From Ilex aquifolium (taxonomy: Eukaryota > Streptophyta > Magnoliopsida > Aquifoliales > Aquifoliaceae): DNA of 64,000 nucleotides. Positions 56,794-64,000 of this stretch are shown here, piece after piece. Each line of letters opens with the position of its first letter. The stretch's first letter is position 1. The stretch spans positions 38,705,001 to 38,769,000 of the forward strand of contig OX637394.1 of assembly GCA_951799425.1 (NCBI GenBank). The letters run 5' to 3'. A model generated the notes under the pieces. It did no database searches. It worked only from the letters and a program-made list of their open reading frames with translations, and was not told the origin of the DNA. A program made the position numbers and the translations under genes.

Positions 56794-56806
56794 AGGTTGG
56801 GGGGTG
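56794..56806 (+). promoter_or_regulatory. Athila A polypurine tract
   Basis: AGGTTGGGGGGTG directly before the 3' LTR start TGATTAACC. Confidence 0.85.
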
Positions 56807-59198
56807 TGATTAACCATAATTAATGCATAATTTAATTAAGTTAATATGTCAATTGTGTTAGTAAAACAAAGTTAAACTAGTCAAAGTAAGCCAAATCAAG
56901 GTTAGTGTGTGAATTAGGAATAATGCATTAATTGTTGTTCTTTTTAGGGTTTTGTGCGTCAAAATTACTGGGGAGCCAATTGTGTCAAAGCTACAAATTA
57001 CTTGGGGAGCCAATTATCAAGCTACAAACTATATGGTGCCAATTATTAAAGCAAAACAAAGGGGGATCAAAGTATAATTAAAGGACATCTTCTTGGGACT
57101 TGTAAAGAGCATCTTCTTGTGGCTTGTAAAGGGCATCTTTTGGTTGCCTATAAATACCACCCATTGGGTCTTGTAAAGATCATCTTTTTCTCTTGTATCA
57201 TCTTTCTTGTAAAGAGCACATTTTGGTAGTGGAAAACCCTCCAAAAGTCATTATTGTTTTTGTATCATGTTTCTTGTAAAAGAGCATTATCTTGGTTGTG
57301 GAAAACCCTCCAAATAGTTATTACTTTCTTTACTTTCTTGTATTATTGTTTTCTTTACTTTCTTGTATTATTGCTTTCTTTTATTGTATTATGACTTTCT
57401 TTTACTTCCATTGTTGAGCTTCCTTTTTCCCTTAGAGGAGTGAAACTCTTCCACTTTTCTAGAGCTTTACCAAAGCCGTGAAGGGTGGAATATGATTCAC
57501 TCATTCTTTGTCGAAGATCGGCTCCTTGTGTAATATGTTTTTACCTTGTAATTCCTCTACTTGAAGGGATGAGCATCACTTATTTTTCTAGCTTTACCAA
57601 AGAAATGAAGAGTGAGTAGTTTCTCATTCACTCTTTAGCAAGAGGTGATGGACATGTATAAATTATCCGGAAGTTATATTGATGCATTTCGTTTATGCTT
57701 AGCTCCAATCTTCATTCTTCATAATGTCTTTTCATTACATTGTTGTCTTTACCTTAAGCATGAGTAGCTAAATCTTTAAGTTGGCTAATCCAAGGGAGAC
57801 CTCCTCTTGGGTATGCCATTTCAACTCATCTGCTTTCCTCTCCTCGGTGTACGATGATTCGGTTTAACTGGGTTGAGAGAGGACATGGTGTGAGTCTTTG
57901 AATCCCGTAGACTTGTCACGGTGATTGAGGTCCAATAGTTATATTTATTATTGGAAAAGATTAATTATTTAGTCATGAAAGTATGATAAATATGGTTGAT
58001 TGGTTAAAGAATAGTTGCTATGCTAATTGTGTATATTTTGCAGAGGAATAGCATCAAATTGGAAGAAAGTAAGGAGAGATGAAGCATAGCTAAAGAGGAA
58101 AGGCACTGGAATACGCGTCCGGACGGGACAACCCCATGCGTCCGGACGTAAGTGGCAAAAAGGCAAGGAGCTGAGGAAAGAGTATACTGGAAGTTGCGTC
58201 TGGATGGTTGAAGAACACGCGTCCGAACGCGTGTGGGTAATCTGCCAACGCCAGATTAAGAGTTTCACTCCAAGTCAATCTTTTTGGGGGAATAAAGTAT
58301 AAATAGGAATTGAAGATCTTGTAATAGGGATCTTTTTGTTTTGGGAAGAATTCTTTTATTACTAGTTTATTTTCTTGATTGATCATGTCTGGCTAAAAGG
58401 TTGAACTAGGGCTAAGGGAGAACTTCTCAATGAAATACGATAACGTTATTGAATTCGATTTGAATGATTTATGATATTTTGTTAATTTTACTTCTAATTT
58501 CTTAGCAAAGTTTTTGCTCTGTAAAAATCCTTCAGTTGTTGTGCCATGTACATCAATTGCTTGAATTTTCCTGCGAGTAAATAACTAGTTATTCTACGCT
58601 TGAAGTAATTATCATTAGTTCATAAAATAATATAATTGGACGGTTGTTCAGGTTCCTGAATAATCCGTTGATTATAACTTTTGGTTCTCTTACTTGATTT
58701 GTTTCTTGAATCAACCGACATCTAATTCTTGTTTCAAGTTAAAGTTTGATTCTTTAATCGTTATCGTATGGAATTGAGAGGGGAATACCCGATACTCTAG
58801 TATATTCATTATCTTGTTTTAATTACTCAAATCAATTCTCTTCAATCAACACATCTTTGAACTGATCATCCATTTTTAAGTTTGCTTTAGTTTTTGTGTG
58901 ATTGTTTTCTTGTTACAATTTCTTGAGGGATCGACCTCGGTTTTCCGAGAATTATATTACTTCGCTCAACCTGCGCTTGGGTTTACATAATTAAAGTTGA
59001 AACACATGGGTTATGCTTGGATCCTCACTTCCATCTCGTCCCTCGCTTCCCACGAATCAATCGTTCATCTATGCACCATTGGAGGAAGGGTTCGAGTCGA
59101 CTTGGCATTCCCATTGGAGTGAAACCTTTTGATTAGCCAACACTTGTTTCCCATTTCAATTTCATCACAACACAAATCACAAACCAACTTCAAACAAC
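56807..59198 (+). repeat. Athila A 3' LTR, split and truncated
   Basis: 56807-57921 and 59010-59198 match the 5' LTR (to its base 47578). The gap is the solo LTR at 57922-59004 plus its 5-bp duplication. Identity ends at CTTCAAACAAC; the last 300 bp of the LTR are missing and element B gag follows at once. Confidence 0.9.
57922..59004 (+). mobile_element. Solo LTR inserted in the Athila A 3' LTR
   Basis: 1083 bp, TGATTGAGG to GTTGAAACA, flanked by CACGG (57917-57921) and CATGG (59005-59009), a 5-bp duplication with one change. The intact 5' LTR supplies the empty site. Its end contains GAGGGATCGACCTCGG, resembling the gypsy LTR ends nearby, so a gypsy source is likely. No internal sequence remains. 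Confidence 0.85.
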
Positions 59199-59204
59199 CT
59201 GGAC

Positions 59205-59765
59205 GTGGATAATTTAAATGCAAATCTTGGACGGACTTTGCGTGATTTTTTACAACCTGCACCTTCATGCATCGTGTTTTCGTTGAATGCCACAAATTTT
59301 GTTTTTAAACCCGGCATGATAGTATTACTTCCAAAATTCAATGGCTTGGAATCTGAAAATCCATACTTGCACATTAGAGACTTTGAGGAGGTATGTGCTA
59401 CATTTCATGACCAGACTGTGTTAGTAGATACAATTAGGTTGAAACTTTTTCCCTTTTTACTAAAGGAAAAAGCTAAGACTTGGTTGCATGCACTAAGATC
59501 TAGGTCCATAGGCACATGGTCAGAGATGCAAAGAGAATTTCTGAAAAAGTTTTTTCCCACACATCGCACAAACTCTTTAAAAAGACAAATAATGAATTTT
59601 TCTCAAAAAGAGTCTGAAAATTTTTACCAAAGCTGGGATAGATTTGAAGACCTTCTTGCATCTTGCCCACATCATGGTTATGAGAGCTGGCGTGTTATAA
59701 GTTTTTTTTTACGAGGGACTGAGCCCACAAATACGTCAGTTTGTAGAGATGACGTGCAATGGTGA
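59205..59765 (+). pseudogene. Athila B gag, N-terminal part
   Basis: Contains GRTLRDFLQPAPSC, NPYLHIRDFEEVCATFHDQT, FLLKEKAKTWLHALRSRSI and FLKKFFPTHRTNSLKRQI. The frame breaks near 59710 at a T9 run, probably a slippage indel. The ATG at 59205 is not the true gag start because the upstream part is deleted. Confidence 0.88.
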
Positions 59766-59904
59766 CTTTATGAATAAGTAACCAGACGAGGCTTTAGACT
59801 ATCTAGACCAATTAGCCGAGAATGCACAGTCTTGGGATACGACTTCTCAAGAACCTCCTAAAGGTAAGACCACACAATCATCATCAAGTGGGGGTAAATA
59901 TCAG

Positions 59905-61032
59905 TTGAGGGAGGAGGATGACCTAGGAGCTAGACTTGCCATCTTAGCCAGAAGGGTAGAAGCTATGGAACTGAAAAGGGTTAATGAAATTGACACAGTA
60001 CTTGTTGAAGAGGTCTGCAGTATTTGTGAGATTCCTGGACATCCCATGAAGGAGTGTCCAACATTACCTGTTCTTAAAGATGTTTTACAAGATCAAGCAA
60101 ATGCTGCAAACACTTTTACAAAACCATACAACAACCCTTATTCAAATACATATAATCCTGGGTGGAAGAATCATCCAAATTTTAGTTGGAGGAATGAGAA
60201 TCATGCATCACAAGCACCTAAACAAAATTCCTCTAACTTCACACCCTATATCCCACCCCAAAAGAGAAATATTGAGGAAGTGTTCTCACAATTCATGCAG
60301 AGCCAGACTGAATATAACATACAAAATACACGGACTATTGAAGATATGAGGAGTGCAATCACTAAATTGACCACTGACCTTTGCCATCAGGAAAAGGGTA
60401 AGTTCCCAGCCCAACCCCAACCAAATCCACAAGATCAATTTAATGTGCATGAACCTTGCACTTCTAACAATATTCATGAGCAAGTCAAGTCTATCACCAC
60501 ACTCCGTAGTGGAAAAGAAATTGATAAAATAATTTCTACTCCAGTTCAAGAATCTAAAAGAATTTCAAAACCTATAGAGAGTGGTGATGAACTTGACCCA
60601 ACCAAATTCAATAAGCCTGAGAATTATGTCGCACCTGCACCATTCCCACAGAGATTACTTACCTCTATCAAGCCAAATATGCACAATGATATGTTAGAGA
60701 TTTTTAAGCAGGTAAAAATCAACATTCCCTTGTTGGATGCCATTAAACAAATACCTTCTTATGCAAAATTTTTGAAAGAGTTATGTACTGTCAAAAGAAA
60801 ATTAAATGTGCAAAAGAAGACATTTTTAACTGAGAAAGTATCCTCCATCATACAACATAGGTATCCACCAAAGTATAAAGACCCAGGTTGCCCAACCATC
60901 TCTTGTGTTATAGGCAACCACCGAATTGAACAAACTTTATTGGATTTAGGAGCTAGTGTGAACTTGCTCCCTTATTCAGTATATGAACAATTAGGGTTAG
61001 GGGAGTTAAAACCTACCTCAGTCATGCTTTAG
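59905..61032 (+). pseudogene. Athila B gag C-terminus and protease
   Basis: Zinc knuckle CSICEIPGHPMKEC at residues 38-51, linker, then SITTLRSGKEID and PLLDAIKQIPSYAKFLKELC. Protease motif DLGASVNLLPYSVYEQL. Ends at TAG (61030-61032), a single nonsense change, since the next ORF continues in the same frame. Confidence 0.9.
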
Positions 61033-61047
61033 TTAGCTGATCGATCT

Positions 61048-62148
61048 GTGAAGATACATAGGGGTATGGTGGAGGATGTTTTAGTACAGGTTGATACATT
61101 TTACTTCCCTGTGGATTTCATAATTCTGGATACTCAATCTGTGCTAAACACTAATGCTCAAATTCCTGTTATACTAGGCAGACTATTCCTAGCAACTTCA
61201 AATGCTTTAATTAATTGCAGGAATGGTGTGATGAAGTTAAGTTTTGGGAATATGACATTGGAGCTCAACATTTTTAATATATGCAAACAACCGGGGAATG
61301 TTGATGAGGATATGCATGAAATTAATATGACTGAGTCTCTTGTTCCAAACAGAGTATATGATTCTTCTGTATTAGATCCACTTGAAGCATATTTGTTGGA
61401 ACAAGCTCCTTTGTTAGAGACAGAGGAAAATAATTCTGAGATTGCTGCATTGACTGATCTGTTGGATTCTTCACAGGTACTTGAAATAAGAGAGGTGAGA
61501 CAGAAATTTGAAGAGCTCCCACCAAGACCCAATTCACCAATCCCATCTAGTATTCAAGCTCCCAAGCTTGAGTTGAAGCAATTACCGGTAGACTTGAATT
61601 ATGTATTCTTGGGAGATGATGAAACATATCCGGTAATACTTTCTTCCCAGTTAAATTCGGCACAAGAAGGTATGTTGCTACAACTTCTTAGGAAGCATAG
61701 GAATGCTATAGGTTGGACATTAGCGACATTAGCTGACATAAAGGGAATTAGTCCATTGGTTTGCACTCATAAGATTTATTTGGAGGATAATGCTAAAACA
61801 TCTAGGGAGATGCAACGTAAACTAAATCCACATATGAAAGAAGTTGCAAGGAATGAGGTGCTAAAATTGTTAGATGTAGGAATAATTTATCCTATTGCAA
61901 ACAACAAGTGGGTAAGTCCTACACAGGTAGTTCCTAAAAAGTTTGGAGTCACTGTAGTTGCTAATGAGAATAATGAACTTGTACCAATTAGGACAGTCAC
62001 TGGTTGGAGAATGTGCATTGACTACAGAAAATTAAATTCAGTAACTAGAAAAGATCCCTTCCCTTTACCTTTTATGGATCAAATTTTAGAAAGGGTAGCA
62101 TCGCATCTGTACTACTGTTTTCTAGATGGCTATTCAGGATATAACTAG
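61048..62148 (+). pseudogene. Athila B protease end and reverse transcriptase start
   Basis: VEDVLVQVDTFYFPVDFIIL, ILGRLFLAT, an acidic linker, then RT: VLKLLDVGIIYPIANNKWVS, GWRMCIDYRKLNSVTRKDPF and FLDGYSGYN. It stops at TAG where the family has Gln (YNQIEI). Confidence 0.92.
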
Positions 62149-62505
62149 ATTGAGATTGCCCTAGAAGACCAAGAGAAAACCACATTTACTTGCCCTTTTA
62201 GTACTTTCGCGTATCGAATGATGCCCTTTGGAATTTGCAATGCACCTGCGACCTTTCAAAGGTGCATGCTAAGTATTTTCAGTGACATGGTAGAGCGTTT
62301 TATTGAAGTTTTCATGGATGATTGTACTGTCTTTTGTGATGCTTATGATGAATGTTTGTCAAATTTAGAGAAAGTGCTTATACGATGTGAAGAAAAGAAC
62401 CTTGTGCTTAATTGGAAAAAATGTCATTTTATGGTTCAAAAGGGAATTGTTCTTGGTCACATTGTCTCATCTGAGGGAATTCAGGTAGATAGAGCTAAGT
62501 TATAA
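62149..62505 (+). pseudogene. Athila B reverse transcriptase, catalytic part
   Basis: After the TAG, IEIALEDQEKTTFTCPF and MMPFGICNAPATFQRCM, the intact catalytic box FMDDCTVF at 62311-62334, and VLGHIVSSEGIQVDRAKL to a TAA where Glu is expected. Confidence 0.9.
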
Positions 62506-62556
62506 TTAATTGCTAATTTACCTTCTCCCAAAACCCTTAAGGACATTAGATCTTTC

Positions 62557-63570
62557 TTGGGTCATGCTGGTTTCTATCGAAGATTTATAAAAGATTTTAG
62601 TTCTATATCTAGACCACTCTGCAATCTCCTAGGGAAAGATATACCTTTTGAGTGGGATGAGTTATGCCAAGAGGCTTTTGATAAGCTAAAAGGCATGCTC
62701 ATCACTGCTCCAATTATGCAACTCCCAAATTGGAGTCTTCCCTTTGAAATCATGTGTGATGCCAGTGACTATGTTGTAGGGGTAGTTTTGGGGCAAATGG
62801 ATGAGAAAAAGCCGCATGTCATTTACTATGCTGGTAGAACCTTAAACAATGCGCAGATGAATTATTCTACCACAGAAAAGGAATTACTAGCAGTAGTGTT
62901 TGCCCTGGACAAGTTTAGGTCATACTTAGTAGGGTCACCTATTGTCATCTTCACTGACCACGCAGCCCTCAAATACTTATTAACTAAGAAGGATACTAAA
63001 CCAAGACTACTAAGGTGGATCCTCTTACTCCAAGAATTTGATTTAACTATTAAAGATAAAAAAAAAGGAGTAGAGAATGTAGTGGCCGACCATTTGTCTA
63101 GACTTGTGAATGATAAGGCCATAGAGACAGTGCCGATCAAGGACACTTTCCCTGATGAACAATTGCTGGCAGTTTCTTCAATACCTTGGTTTGCTGATAT
63201 AGTGAATTTTCTTGTTACAGGTAACATGCCACCAGCTTGGACTACATTGGATAGAAGGAAGTTCTTAGTTGAGGTTAGAAAATTTTTCTGGGATGACCCT
63301 TACCTTTTCAAATATTGTTCAGATCAGATTATCCGGAGATGTGTGCCTGACGATGAGGTAAGTAGCATTCTATTTTTTTGTCATTCAAGCGCATGTGGAG
63401 GCCATTTTTCTATGAAAAAAATTGTTGCAAAGGTTTTGCAGTGCGGTTTTTATTGGCCGACAATTTTTAAAGATTCGTATAATTTTTGTAAGGTATGCGA
63501 GCGATGTCAAAAACTAAGGGGATTAACCTGTATAAATATGATGCCCCCGAACCCAATTTTGATAATATAA
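62557..63570 (+). pseudogene. Athila B RT thumb, RNase H and integrase zinc domain
   Basis: 337 open codons: [20 protein letters not shown], RNase H with [39 protein letters not shown] and VVADHLSRL, then integrase HHCC in [10 protein letters not shown] and [10 protein letters not shown]. The RNase H catalytic start lost in element A is intact here. Confidence 0.92.
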
Positions 63571-64000
63571 ATTTTTGACTACTAAGGCATTGATTTCATG
63601 GGACATTTTCCTCCATCTTTTGGATATATGTACCTTCTAGTGGTAGTAGATTATGTTTCTAAGTGGGTCGAAGCTATACCATGTCGGACAAATGATCATA
63701 AAGTTGTTTTGAAATTTCTAAAAGAAAACATTTTGTCTAGATTTGGTATACCTCGGGCCATTATCAGTGATGGGGGATTGCACTTCTGTAATAAACCTTT
63801 TGAAGCTTTAATGAAAAAATATGGAGTGACACACAAGGTTGCAACCCCCTATCATCCACAGACAAGTGGTCAAGCGGAGTTAGTCAATAGGGAGATTTCA
63901 TACATTTTGGAAAAAAGGGTTAACCCTGATCGTAAAGATTGGTCGTTACGATTAATCGATGCATTATGGGCATATCGCACTGCATATAAAACCCCGATTG
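63571..64000 (+). pseudogene. Athila B integrase core, cut by window edge
   Basis: After a stop at 63568-63570 and another near 63583, the core continues [64 protein letters not shown] and [13 protein letters not shown]. All three catalytic acids are visible. Confidence 0.9.

Larger units (their letters stand above)
53689..56806 (+). other. Athila A non-coding 3' region
   Basis: 3.1 kb between integrase and 3' LTR, where Athila elements often carry an env-like ORF. Only short open frames remain. A purine block at 54453-54468 duplicates the polypurine tract. CT- and A-rich runs occur at 54090-54150 and 54495-54530. Confidence 0.7.
46274..59198 (+). mobile_element. Athila-type Ty3-gypsy retrotransposon A
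   Basis: 5' LTR 46274-47878, primer site 47883-47900, gag, protease, RT, RNase H and integrase to 53688. A 3.1-kb non-coding region replaces the usual env-like ORF, then a polypurine tract and the 3' LTR from 56807. The 3' LTR holds a solo LTR and stops at 59198, about 300 bp short of full length. Inserted in a Tat element. All frames are damaged. The first 190 bp of the two LTRs differ at about 8-9 positions. Confidence 0.92.
59199..64000 (+). mobile_element. Athila-type retrotransposon B, 5' truncated, continues past the window
   Basis: Starts abruptly inside the gag N-terminus with no LTR or primer site. It runs collinearly with element A through gag, protease, RT, RNase H and integrase to the window edge. 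The proteins are clearly related but diverged from A, so it is a different family. Confidence 0.9.

Overview
The window is nuclear DNA from a flowering plant, most likely a eudicot. It is AT-rich, its host genes have long GT-AG introns, and it carries a CLE peptide gene and a decayed piece of plastid rbcL. Most of the sequence is plant-type transposons: Ty1-copia, Ty3-gypsy of the Athila and Tat lineages, CACTA, LINE, SINE and MITE. I cannot name the species. Two host genes are supported; nearly everything else is mobile or repetitive.

Left part (1-15370): the 3' eight exons of a ycf45/SPD1-type P-loop ATPase gene on the + strand. The exon chain 693-907, 3007-3157, 4873-5064, 6782-6944, 7076-7305, 13597-13773, 13858-13980 and 15062-15370 keeps one reading frame for 519 codons. 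Its introns hold a SINE with a 17-bp target duplication (1925-2034), a MITE-like element carrying a CAC/CCA trinucleotide expansion (5394-6366), and a whole but decayed Ty1-copia retrotransposon in antisense orientation (7948-13426).

Middle part (15371-28465): intergenic sequence with a plastid rbcL fragment (NUPT, about 15930-16112) and several MITEs, including one hAT-like element nested in another MITE and one with a perfect 8-bp target duplication. It also has SINE remnants, homopolymer and microsatellite runs, and one small intact gene. That gene (26805-27026) encodes a 73-residue CLE signalling prepropeptide ending in RVSPGGPDPKHH.

28466-37987 is a 9.5-kb CACTA transposon with 14-bp terminal inverted repeats and a 3-bp ACT target duplication. 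No transposase was recognised. It carries two captured exons of a group I chaperonin (CPN60/HSP60), a LINE fragment, a spliced-looking 5' exon, three arrays of GCGACG/CGTCGC palindromes, and a 1.9-kb AT-rich satellite with a 124-bp higher-order period.

Right part (about 40150-64000): a nest of Ty3-gypsy elements. A Tat-lineage element lies on the - strand with its pol end (44700-46264), a 27-bp minisatellite, and a long extra ORF on the opposite strand (41102-43867). Inserted in its RNase H region is an Athila-type element A (46274-59198): 5' LTR, tRNA-Asp-type primer site, broken gag-pol, and a 3' LTR that is split by a solo LTR and truncated. The truncated LTR is joined directly to the gag of a second Athila-type element B, which runs out of the window. 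All retroelement reading frames carry stops or frameshifts. Only the ATPase and the CLE gene look functional.
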